Shown here: positions 15,996-23,446 of the stretch, in pieces
Numbering within the stretch: position 1 is the first letter of the stretch
How the letters are laid out: each line of letters opens with the position of its first letter
DNA from: Castellaniella denitrificans
GTDB lineage: Bacteria; Pseudomonadota; Gammaproteobacteria; Burkholderiales; Burkholderiaceae_B
Reading direction: 5' to 3'
NCBI RefSeq assembly: GCF_042653765.1
Contig: NZ_JBHSEZ010000001.1
Location: 434,001 to 498,000 of the forward strand
Length of the DNA stretch: 64,000 bases
Made by a program: the position numbers and the translations under genes
Notes under the pieces: model-generated
Seen by the model: the letters and a program-made list of their open reading frames with translations, nothing else
Databases searched by the model: none
Told to the model about the DNA's origin: nothing

Positions 15996-18666
15996 TTTCT
16001 CAGCTGCTTATGCGGCAGCGAACGGCGGCGAAATACGGAAAGCTGGGCGCGGACTTTCCTCAGCTGCCTGTGCGGCAGCGAACTTCCGGATACTCGGGAT
16101 CGTAGGGAGGGATCATTTTCTCAGCTGCCTGCGCGGCAGCGAACCCGGCCGCGTCCGCACTGCCGCCGGTGATCATTTTCTCAGCTGCCTGCGCGACAGC
16201 GAACCAGCTTCTGCGCCACCAGCGGCGGCACGATGTTTTCTCAGCTGCCTGCGCGGCAGCGAACCATGTCGGCCGCATCGGCGCGGCGGCGGTTTTTTTC
16301 TCAGCTGCCTGCGCGGCAGCGAACGGGTTATCCACGGCGGCTGTGGGCAAGTCGGTTTTCTCAGCTGCCTGCGCGGCAGCGAACAGCGATGATGCAGACA
16401 TGCACCAGGACAATCTTTTCTCAGCTGCCTGCGCGGCAGCGAACGAAATGCAACGTCAAAGAATGAGCCAGATCTTGTTTCTCAGTTGCCTGCGCGGCAG
16501 CGAACGCTCACTTGCGGGAATTGTGTGGCGAGCTTGTTTTCTCAGCTACCTGCGCGGCAGCGAACGAGCGTGGAAATGGCGTGCCTGCTGTCCGAATTTT
16601 CTCAGCTACCTGCGCGGCAGCGAACATCAAGCGCCCCACGCTGGCCGCTATCGTCCATTTCTCAGCTACCTGCGCGGCAGCGAACATCGCCCGGTCGGGG
16701 TGGGTGTAGGGGCCCCATTTCTCAGCTACCTGCGCGGCAGCGAACTGTGCCCACCTGACGAGCATGTCCTCATCGCATTTCTCAGCTACCTGCGCGGCAG
16801 CGAACGTGGAGATCGACGCGGCGATCATGCGCGGCGATTTTCTCAGCTACCTGCGCGGCAGCGAACACCCAGGGCCCGTTCCAGCGTCTTTCGGAATCTT
16901 TCTCAGCTACCTGCGCGGCAGCGAACTCGGCCTGTTCCAGCATGTGGCCAAAGCACCATTTCTCAGCTACCTGCGCGGCAGCGAACTTCCGCATCGGCCG
17001 GGCCGCGCATCGACACCATTTCTCAGCTACCTGCGCGGCAGCGAACGCGCCTGGAGGCCGTCCGCGAGATCAAGGAAGTTTCTCAGCTACCTGCGCGGCA
17101 GCGAACACCTACCAGGAAGCCCTTGCCCTGTACGTTCATTTCTCAGCTACCTGCGCGGCAGCGAACGCGCAAAGCCCAAGGAAAAGCCCTACAAGCTCTT
17201 TCTCAGCTACCTGCGCGGCAGCGAACCCACTGGATGACCTTGGCATCCGGATAGCCCATTTCTCAGCTACCTGCGCGGCAGCGAACCCTGAAACTGGCCA
17301 TCGAGACCGGCATGCGTCTTTCTCAGCTACCTGCGCGGCAGCGAACTGGTCGTTGTAGTTGATGCAGTAGGACGGCAGTTTCTCAGCTACCTGCGCGGCA
17401 GCGAACATCAGTGTCCTGTATCTGGACCAGTGCCCGAATTTCTCAGCTACCTGCGCGGCAGCGAACGCTGACGTGCCGGATGCGACCGCGTGGGTCGATT
17501 TCTCAGCTACCTGCGCGGCAGCGAACGTACGTTCCCACCAGCCGAGGATTCGCAGCAATTTCTCAGCTACCTGCGCGGCAGCGAACGCCGGCATCATTAC
17601 GCTCAAGGCGCGCCACGCTTTCTCAGCTACCTGCGCGGCAGCGAACCAGGGCGTGGCGGACATCAGCCTGCTGGACCTTTTCTCAGCTACCTGCGCGGCA
17701 GCGAACTTTTCAGCCATGGTCGGCCCCTTTCGCCGCACTTTCTCAGCTACCTGCGCGGCAGCGAACACCATGGCAAGCCATCTTCATTCGCTTCCTCATT
17801 TCTCAGCTACCTGCGCGGCAGCGAACCGCGCCTGGTCGCGCTCCATGCCCGCGATCTTTTTCTCAGCTACCTGCGCGGCAGCGAACAGCCACTGACCAGC
17901 CACAACCCGAAACGTCGGTTTCTCAGCTACCTGCGCGGCAGCGAACGCGCAAGGCCTGGTGGTCCAGGTCGCCGACCATTTCTCAGCTACCTGCGCGGCA
18001 GCGAACTACGCCTGGAAATCCTCGCTGTTGGTGATCATTTTCTCAGCTACCTGCGCGGCAGCGAACGGTTCGTGGAAATTTGTGCCCAAGAAGGGTTTTT
18101 TCTCAGCTACCTGTGCGGCAGCGAACGGCACGATTCGCTTAGGCGCCTGCTTCTGATTTTTCTCAGCTACCTGTGCGGCAGCGAACCCCCCCTACCCCCC
18201 TTCCAGGGGGATCTGGATTTTCTCAGCTACCTGTGCGGCAGCGAACGGGCTGGCGGCAAAGCGATGGCCGGCTGTGGCTTTCTCAGCTACCTGTGCGGCA
18301 GCGAACCCCACCCTCGCCCAGGCCCTGGAGCGCTACCTTTTCTCAGCTACCTGTGCGGCAGCGAACGACCCTGCTACCGGCACCTGGGAAGTCATCGATT
18401 TCTCAGCTACCTGTGCGGCAGCGAACGTCTCTGTGACCGAGGATCTTCGCGAGTTTGTTTTCTCAGCTACCTGTGCGGCAGCGAACCACGGCCTGATCCG
18501 GGCCGAACCCGGGAACGTTTTCTCAGCTACCTGTGCGGCAGCGAACGCCTTGCGCTCGTCGCTCCAGCGGCGGATTTCTTTCTCAGCTACCTGTGCGGCA
18601 GCGAACTTTAAAATCAATACATTGTTGTGACAATTTCATTTCTCAGCTACCTGTGCGGCAGCGAAC
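15996..18666 (-). CRISPR. CRISPR array 1, type I-F, 45 repeats and 44 spacers
   Basis: Repeats are 28 nt; 41 spacers are 32 nt and 3 are 33 nt. Read on the minus strand, the common repeat is GTTCGCTGCCGCGC followed by AGGTAGCTGAGAAA. The hairpin CTGCC-GCGCA-GGTAG and the 8-nt handle CTGAGAAA are the I-F pattern. The two repeats at the low-coordinate end (15996, 16056) are the most degenerate, so that end is the trailer and the leader is at 18667. Repeat types change in blocks: repeats from the trailer up to 16417 mostly carry GGCAG, 16538-18039 carry GGTAG with loop GCGCA, and the ten from 18099 onward carry GGTAG with loop GCACA. Long plus-strand reading frames across the array are artefacts of the 60-nt period. 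Confidence 0.99.
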
Positions 18667-18723
18667 TAGAGGCAAAAAAACCTAACTTATTGATTTTTTA
18701 AAGATCTTCAGCAAGAAAGTACA
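18667..18723 (-). promoter_or_regulatory. Leader of CRISPR array 1
   Basis: AT-rich stretch next to the least degenerate repeats. Read on the minus strand it ends GTTAGGTTTTTTTGCCTCTA directly before the first repeat. The corresponding 20 nt of array 2 (GTTAGGGTGTTTTTACTCTA) are clearly related. It should hold the array promoter and the Cas1-Cas2/3 integration signals. Confidence 0.75.
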
Positions 18724-18747
18724 AAACACCCAAATTCCTGGGTGTTT
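18724..18747 (-). terminator. Terminator between the cas8f-6f operon and array 1
   Basis: AAACACCCA (18724-18732) and TGGGTGTTT (18739-18747) form a perfect 9-bp stem with a 6-nt loop. On the minus strand it is followed by TTTTGT. It lies 48 bp after the cas6f stop and directly before the leader, so it would end the Cascade mRNA and leave array 1 on its own promoter. A second small stem (CCCTT/AAGGG) overlaps the cas6f end. Confidence 0.65.
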
Positions 18748-18795
18748 CGTAACCCACTGATTTATAAGGGTCTTAAAAACCCCTTCAGAAAAGGG

Positions 18796-19362
18796 TCAGA
18801 ACCAGGGCAGTGTGGCCGTGCTGCTCAAGCCATAGGCGTTGAACACGCCGGCCACAGGCTGCGGTTCCGCGTCTCCCAAGGCCAGGAACAGGCAAAACCG
18901 CTGCCCCGTGCTGGCGCTGCGCAGCTGCACATAGGGGAGATCCGGCTGCCGTTCCACGCCATCGGGGATGGCCTGCACCGCCTGCTCATAGGTTTCCCCT
19001 TTTCTGCGCATCCGTCGATGACGCAGACGCTCCGCGCTGGTCTTGAACTGGCGACGCAACAGCCGCCGATGCTGGACATCCCGTGGCACGGCAGACAAAG
19101 CCCCCAACTCCACATGGTCACGCATCCCTCGCAGCCAGTCGGTGGACAGCAAGGTATTCAAGGCACTGTCGCTGCCATGCACCCGCATGATCCGCCCCAG
19201 GGTGCGCGGCTGCATGCTGTACTGAGGGAAACTGACTCCGATTGCATCCGTACCCAGTCCCACCAAGGCGCGGTGAAACTTGGCATACAGGGCTCCCAGC
19301 AGGTGGGCCTGGCTGAATTCGGGATCAGGCAGCAACCTAGCGTCGATGTAGTGGGTGCTCAT
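18796..19362 (-). CDS. cas6f: Cas6f (Csy4) crRNA endoribonuclease
   Basis: Cuts pre-crRNA at the 3' base of the repeat hairpin and stays bound as the Cascade head. The 188-residue protein aligns along its length with P. aeruginosa Csy4 as I know it: start HYIDARLLPDPEF, the catalytic His in YAKFHRALV (about H30), the Arg-rich RNA-binding helix ERLRHRRMRRKG, the catalytic Ser region LRSASTGQ and the terminal PWF. The ATG at 19362 has a GGGAAG site 8-9 nt upstream and gives the family start. An ATG at 19368 overlaps the cas7f stop. It is last of four tightly packed genes. Confidence 0.97.
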   Translation of the reverse strand: MSTHYIDARLLPDPEFSQAHLLGALYAKFHRALVGLGTDAIGVSFPQYSMQPRTLGRIMRVHGSDSALNTLLSTDWLRGMRDHVELGALSAVPRDVQHRRLLRRQFKTSAERLRHRRMRRKGETYEQAVQAIPDGVERQPDLPYVQLRSASTGQRFCLFLALGDAEPQPVAGVFNAYGLSSTATLPWF

Positions 19363-19367
19363 GGGCA

Positions 19368-20393
19368 TCACTTCCCGGCATCGCCGAACACGCCGCCCCG
19401 CACCAGCACCGCCATGACGAAATGCTGCTGCTCGATATCGGGGACCTTGTCCTTGAGCACCCAGTCATCGAACAGATTGTAGAAGTCGAGGCTCGGCTTG
19501 ACCTTGGGCTGGCGATAGGCCTTGCCTTGCGTCGTGACGGAGCCATACGGCTCCACCGCGATGGGTCCCAGACTGTCCGCCCCGCTGTACCAATCATCGA
19601 TGGTCCGGATGGCATTGCCCAATTTCTGGGAATGGATCGCGGCCACGCCACCCACATCGTAGAGCGTCTTGCTCTTGTCGCCCCGGCCCCGCTCCAGCAC
19701 CAGCTCCTGGGAGGGGAAGACTTCCTGCCCCGCCCCGATCCGGGCGAAAGCCGTAACTTGCAGCAGGACATGGCGCTTGCCCGCCAGACCGTCCGCGATC
19801 AAGGCCGCCACGGCATCCCGGTCCGCCTGCGCGTCGCCCGCCTCGAAATTCCTCAGTCCCAAGGACAAGGCATCGAAGGTCCAGCTTTGCGTGACCCTCC
19901 CCCGCTCCAGCAGGGAGACGATCACGCTCACTTCTTCGGCACCGACCCGGTTGCGCCACAGGAAACGGCCATTGGCGAGGTTATGGGCATACCGGCGCGC
20001 CAGTTCGGTGAAGCCATTGGCCTCGACATAACCACCCACCACCTGCATCAGCTTGGCCTCATACTCCGCGCTATTGCAGGCGGAAGGTTTCCCGGTTCCG
20101 GGCAGCACGCGCAGCGTGAAGCTCACCTTCAGCGTATCCGCATCGGCCGGCAAGGCGGCCACGTCCACCGTCTGCAGATTCGGGTTCTCAATCGCGGCAT
20201 CCAGCTTGGCGGGATCCTGCTCGGCGGCCTTCAGGCGGTTGGAAATCGTGCCGCGCACGGACTTTTCCTTGATGCCGACGGCAGGCCACTGGTCGGCTTC
20301 GGACTGATCATCCCACTGCCCCGCGGCGAACAAGGCATCGGACGGGTCCAGCTTGCGCTCAAACGCAAGGACGGAAGCGGTTTTCAAGGACAT
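19368..20393 (-). CDS. cas7f: Cas7f (Csy3) Cascade backbone protein
   Basis: Six copies of Cas7f form the filament along the crRNA spacer in type I-F Cascade, and the thumb of each copy kinks out every sixth crRNA base. The 341-residue protein starts MSLKTASVLAFERKLDPSDA after AAGGAAAT. It has the family motifs FAAGQWDD, TVDVAALPADADTLKVSFTLR, ARRYAHNLANGRFLWRNRVGAEE and VFPSQELV. An upstream in-frame ATG at 20429 falls in the cas5f tail and is not needed. It lies 36 bp after cas5f and 6 nt before cas6f. Confidence 0.97.
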   Translation of the reverse strand: MSLKTASVLAFERKLDPSDALFAAGQWDDQSEADQWPAVGIKEKSVRGTISNRLKAAEQDPAKLDAAIENPNLQTVDVAALPADADTLKVSFTLRVLPGTGKPSACNSAEYEAKLMQVVGGYVEANGFTELARRYAHNLANGRFLWRNRVGAEEVSVIVSLLERGRVTQSWTFDALSLGLRNFEAGDAQADRDAVAALIADGLAGKRHVLLQVTAFARIGAGQEVFPSQELVLERGRGDKSKTLYDVGGVAAIHSQKLGNAIRTIDDWYSGADSLGPIAVEPYGSVTTQGKAYRQPKVKPSLDFYNLFDDWVLKDKVPDIEQQHFVMAVLVRGGVFGDAGK

Positions 20394-20429
20394 GGCAGAT
20401 TTCCTTTCCTGATGAATAGTGGATTGCAA

Positions 20430-21473
20430 TCAAAGGGTTTCCGCGCTCATCGGCGGGTGGGATGGATACTCGGCGTCATCTTCCTCCAGCAAGGGCTCAT
20501 AGCCGTTGCAGCAGCGGTAGAGTCCGTCGTCATGCGCTTCGCCCCACCAGAGCAGGTCCTGTACGCGTTGCAGACGATGCGGGCCGACCCACTGGCCGAT
20601 GGAATACACGCCCTCCACGAACCGGAACGGCGTGCTCTGGTCGCGCGCATTGGCGACCTGCCCACCCGCGTACAAATCCGACAAAGCGGCATAGCCGACA
20701 GGGATGGGCACGATCCAGCCCGACCCCTCGGGCCGATCATGGGTCCAGATGACACGATCTTTCTCGTCCCGGCCACTGCGGTAATTGAAACGGGACAGAT
20801 CCAGCCAGGCGTCCAGCACGGTGGCCTCCGGATCCTGCAGGCGCAGTTGCTCCAGACGCCGCTGCAGCAAGTCATCCCGTCCCACCAGAGCGAATCCCGG
20901 CAGCCACTGGCGACGCAAGCGCCGGAACAGTACCTGCCGCTCCGCTTCCTGGTCGGGCCAACCAATCAGCGACGGCGTGACTCGAATACCGAGGCCAGGT
21001 TTTGGCGGCAACACCGACCCGCCGGCAATCCGCATGGCCCCCACCAGATTCCGAATATCCCAGGCGATTTTCTGGCGCAATGCCCCATCACTGTGAAACA
21101 GGGGATGCGTCTCGCCCTCTTGCTCGACCACGCCCAGCTGGAATACCAAGGTCAGGTCCAGATGGATGCGGCCTTCTTCAACGATGGCGGCCGTGCTGCC
21201 ATCCTTGTCCACCGGATTACGAGTCAGGCGGAAAGTCCGCACGTAACCCTCCTGGGTCTGCTCCTGATGCCAGTGGCAGATCACCCCGATCTTTTCCAGC
21301 TTCAGGGGGATATCCGCCTGCGCCAGTTTGCGCCCCAGCGCCCACATGAAACCCAGAAAGGCCGTCATGGATGGGAAGCCATGCGTCAACGGGCTGGAAA
21401 TCGCATTGGCATTCTGGACACGCACATGCGGCAGAACCAGCAAGCCGTCGGGTCCTCGGTCTTTCAGATTCAT
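20430..21473 (-). CDS. cas5f: Cas5f (Csy2) Cascade subunit
   Basis: Cas5f pairs with Cas8f at the tail of Cascade and holds the 8-nt 5' handle of the crRNA. The 347-residue protein shows the Csy2 pattern: LLVLPHVRVQNANAISSPLT at about residues 11-30, GFPSMTAFLGFMWAL, the GLGIRVTPSLIGW segment and SGWIVPIPVGYAALS. Its ATG overlaps the cas8f stop by 4 nt (ATGA), indicating translational coupling. Confidence 0.96.
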   Translation of the reverse strand: MNLKDRGPDGLLVLPHVRVQNANAISSPLTHGFPSMTAFLGFMWALGRKLAQADIPLKLEKIGVICHWHQEQTQEGYVRTFRLTRNPVDKDGSTAAIVEEGRIHLDLTLVFQLGVVEQEGETHPLFHSDGALRQKIAWDIRNLVGAMRIAGGSVLPPKPGLGIRVTPSLIGWPDQEAERQVLFRRLRRQWLPGFALVGRDDLLQRRLEQLRLQDPEATVLDAWLDLSRFNYRSGRDEKDRVIWTHDRPEGSGWIVPIPVGYAALSDLYAGGQVANARDQSTPFRFVEGVYSIGQWVGPHRLQRVQDLLWWGEAHDDGLYRCCNGYEPLLEEDDAEYPSHPPMSAETL

Positions 21474-22846
21474 ACGGTGCCCTCCCGCGTCGGGATGTAG
21501 TGCGGCGCATCCCGGTCTGTCCGCAGTTCATGCAAGGCACGCGCCCAGCCTGCTTCATCCTCATCGAGCAGCAGCTCTTTTTTCCAATGACGGTGCTCGA
21601 TTTCTCCGACGTACTTGAAATGCTCCCTGAGCCGTTCGTTCAGCCAATTACCGAAGCGGTGGCCGATCTGCGCCGGCCAGTCCATGAACAACCAGCCGCT
21701 GCGAAACTCGCTGTCTTCTTCGGCGCGCCATGGATCGAACCAGAACCGCTCCTCACGGACCAGCACGCACCGAGGATCCGCCGTCCAGCCCGTGGGCAAG
21801 CTGCGCCGGATTTCGCTGGCCATGGCGACCAGTTCATCGATCAGACGATCCACATAGGCATCCACCCGATTTCTGGTTTCCATGTTGGATGGCGGGTCTT
21901 TCCGCAGGAAACGCAGGAATGCCCGAACGACTCCTCTGACATCCCCGTAGCGCATGAATACAGGACCAAATATGGAGGTCACGCCCCAGAGCTGGCGCGG
22001 CACGTTCTGATCCCAACGTGGGGGCAGTGAGCCCAGCAGATAGCTGACCCCGCCACGCTCGGAGTTGAGCTGAGAAATATTCTGGGGCTTCGTGCCGCCC
22101 AGCTTGCGCACAGCCAGCGCGGGATAGTCACGGAAGACACCCTCGTGCTCCCTGCCCTCCCTTCGTGCGGCCCGAGCGGCCTTGTTGGCTTCGCCAAACC
22201 GGTCTTCCTGGAGCATCTCGTGAACGGACTGAGCCAGGGATGTCGCATACAACGGGGCCAGCAGGTGATATTGCGCATCATCGGCGGCGTCTTCACCCGT
22301 CAGCCAATAGATCTGCTTGGCCAGGGCATGGCTTGCCACATCTTCATCGCGGGCTTGCACCAACCCCACAAACGCCGATTGCCACTCCCGCGCCTTGGTC
22401 TCATCATCATTCAGCGCCTGCAACACGGCCGGGTCATCCTCCGACAGCCAGTCCAGGAGCGTACGGCCATCGACCTCCAGTTTCAGGAATTTATAGACAT
22501 CCAGCGCCGCCGCGTTGCCGACCACGTCGCTGGCAAACCCGGCTCCCAGCAAATGACTGCCCACCACCGCGTGAGGCGTCATCCTGGATGGCTCCACGAA
22601 CAGGTTGGTGCCTCGCGCGTCGGGATGCACCGCCTTCAGAGCATGCGTTACCGCCTGGATCTGGCGGACACGCCGGGCGGCATCTTCCAGCCAGGCGGCG
22701 GGCTGGTATTGGGCGACCAGGTCCTCCCGCTTGGGGTCGTCCGTGGGAATTTTTGAGAGCTTGGCTTCCAGGCGTTCCTGCAAAAAAGCCGCGATCACTT
22801 CACGGATGTGATGAATTTGTCTTGCGAGGTCTTGTGCTTTCGACAT
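21470..22846 (-). CDS. cas8f: Cas8f (Csy1) Cascade large subunit, PAM recognition
   Basis: Cas8f reads the 5'-CC PAM and begins target unwinding. In the 458-residue protein, N111 (VVGNAAALD) and the K253-x-x-N256 pair in GGTKPQNISQLNSERGG correspond to residues known to contact the PAM in the P. aeruginosa protein. This supports a CC PAM here. The ATG at 22846 is preceded by GGGGGA. It is the first gene of the cas8f-5f-7f-6f operon. Its promoter must lie in 22850-22930, where a mini-CRISPR guide finds a partial match (22882-22900), so the operon is probably autoregulated. Confidence 0.96.
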   Translation of the reverse strand: MSKAQDLARQIHHIREVIAAFLQERLEAKLSKIPTDDPKREDLVAQYQPAAWLEDAARRVRQIQAVTHALKAVHPDARGTNLFVEPSRMTPHAVVGSHLLGAGFASDVVGNAAALDVYKFLKLEVDGRTLLDWLSEDDPAVLQALNDDETKAREWQSAFVGLVQARDEDVASHALAKQIYWLTGEDAADDAQYHLLAPLYATSLAQSVHEMLQEDRFGEANKAARAARREGREHEGVFRDYPALAVRKLGGTKPQNISQLNSERGGVSYLLGSLPPRWDQNVPRQLWGVTSIFGPVFMRYGDVRGVVRAFLRFLRKDPPSNMETRNRVDAYVDRLIDELVAMASEIRRSLPTGWTADPRCVLVREERFWFDPWRAEEDSEFRSGWLFMDWPAQIGHRFGNWLNERLREHFKYVGEIEHRHWKKELLLDEDEAGWARALHELRTDRDAPHYIPTREGTV

Positions 22847-22881
22847 GAATCCCCCAACATGGAACTATTTTATGTACACTA

Positions 22882-22900
22882 CCACTGTACTTGATACTTT
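22882..22900 (+). promoter_or_regulatory. Predicted Cascade target site (CC PAM + partial protospacer) in the cas8f promoter
   Basis: CC (22882-22883) is followed by ACTGTACTTGATACTTT. The guide of the mini-CRISPR at 22936 begins ACTGTTCGTGAGACCTT. They match at positions 1-5, 7, 9-11, 13-14 and 16-17, with mismatches at 6, 8, 12 and 15. Bases at multiples of six are not paired in Cascade, so positions 6 and 12 would not count. The site lies 38-54 bp upstream of the cas8f ATG. On the minus strand a TTGAAA (22904-22899) with a weak TAGTGT 17 bp further would place it between -35 and -10. No cas8f promoter is certain, but any plausible one overlaps this site. Confidence 0.7.
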
Positions 22901-22907
22901 TCAATAA

Positions 22908-22994
22908 GCACTCTACTGAGCAAGTAGCTGAGAAAACTGTTCGTGAGACCTTCTCGTAACAGTCATCCTTTCTGCCGCACAGGCAGCATCCTCA
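22908..22994 (+). ncRNA. creR: Mini-CRISPR with two degenerate repeats: CreR/CreA-like guide RNA
   Basis: Repeat-like element 1 (22908-22935) matches the array repeat at 20 of 28 positions. Its stem CTACT-GAGCA-AGTAG (22913-22927) is perfectly paired although both arms differ from the array stem, and its last 12 nt (GTAGCTGAGAAA) are identical to array 1. A 31-nt guide follows (22936-22966). Repeat-like element 2 (22967-22994) keeps the intact hairpin CTGCC-GCACA-GGCAG but has lost the 3' handle. Cas6f cutting after each hairpin would give handle CTGAGAAA, guide and 3' hairpin, which is a normal I-F crRNA shape. It is transcribed opposite to cas8f. Guides of this kind that repress cas promoters (CreR) or toxins (CreA) are known. 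The symbol is a functional proposal; no expression evidence is available. Confidence 0.75.
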
Positions 22995-23044
22995 TCTGGA
23001 CAGACGAAGGCCCGGCTGAAGTCGAGATCGTGGACTACCATTGA
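22982..23044 (+). pseudogene. higB: 3' remnant of higB toxin gene
   Basis: The last 20 codons before TGA (23042) read GSILIWTDEGPAEVEIVDYH. The ending WTDEGPAEVEIVDYH is the typical C-terminus of HigB/RelE-type host-inhibition toxins. Upstream in this frame the sequence is the degenerate CRISPR repeat and guide, then a TAG at 22924. The catalytic and N-terminal parts are absent, so no active HigB can be made. It lies 50 bp before higA, the usual higB-higA order and spacing. Confidence 0.75.
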
Positions 23045-23094
23045 CCGGACACCTCGCTGGAAATGGAACAATGCTTCGATAGAAGGACTCCGAC

Positions 23095-23406
23095 ATGATC
23101 AAAAACGGCATGCGCCCCGTACATCCCGGCGAAGTCCTGCGCGAGGACTACCTGATCCCCCTGGGGATGAGCGCCAACGCACTGGCTCGCCACCTGCTCG
23201 TCCCGGCCTCCCGCATCAACGACATCCTGCTCGAACGGCGAGGCATCACGGCAGATACCGCGCTGCGCCTGGCCCGTTATTTCGGCGGTGACGCGCAATC
23301 CTGGCTGAATCTCCAGGCCTCTTTCGATCTGCGAACCGCGGAACTGAACCCAGAGTTGCGGACGGCGCTGGCAACGCTTCGCCCCATGGAATCCGTTCCA
23401 GCATAA
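23095..23406 (+). CDS. higA: HigA-type antitoxin, XRE-family DNA-binding protein
   Basis: The 103-residue protein has the HigA signature MRPVHPGEVLREDYL and a helix-turn-helix (about residues 28-75: LGMSANALARHLLVPASRINDILLERRGITADTALRLARYFGG). Many type II antitoxins of this family repress their own operon. The ATG at 23095 gives MIKNGMRPVHPG; AGAAGGA lies upstream. Its partner toxin is reduced to a 3' fragment (22982-23044). An orphan antitoxin kept intact between cas3 and cas8f, on the strand opposite to both, may have been retained as a regulator. That is an inference. Confidence 0.9.
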   Translation: MIKNGMRPVHPGEVLREDYLIPLGMSANALARHLLVPASRINDILLERRGITADTALRLARYFGGDAQSWLNLQASFDLRTAELNPELRTALATLRPMESVPA

Positions 23407-23446
23407 GCGGCGACCTGCCGATCCAGCTTCCAATCCCATCTCCCCC

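Noticed and set aside
16169..18630. Long plus-strand reading frames with FLSYLRGSE-, FSATCAAAN- and SQLPARQRT-type repeats, and minus-strand FAAAQVAEK frames
   Set aside because: They are produced by the 60-nt CRISPR period (28 + 32), which is a multiple of three, so all frames stay open across array 1. They are not repeat proteins.
23095..23406. HTH protein as an anti-CRISPR-associated (Aca) regulator
   Set aside because: The sequence has the HigA signature and a HigB remnant directly upstream; there is no small upstream gene that could be an anti-CRISPR.
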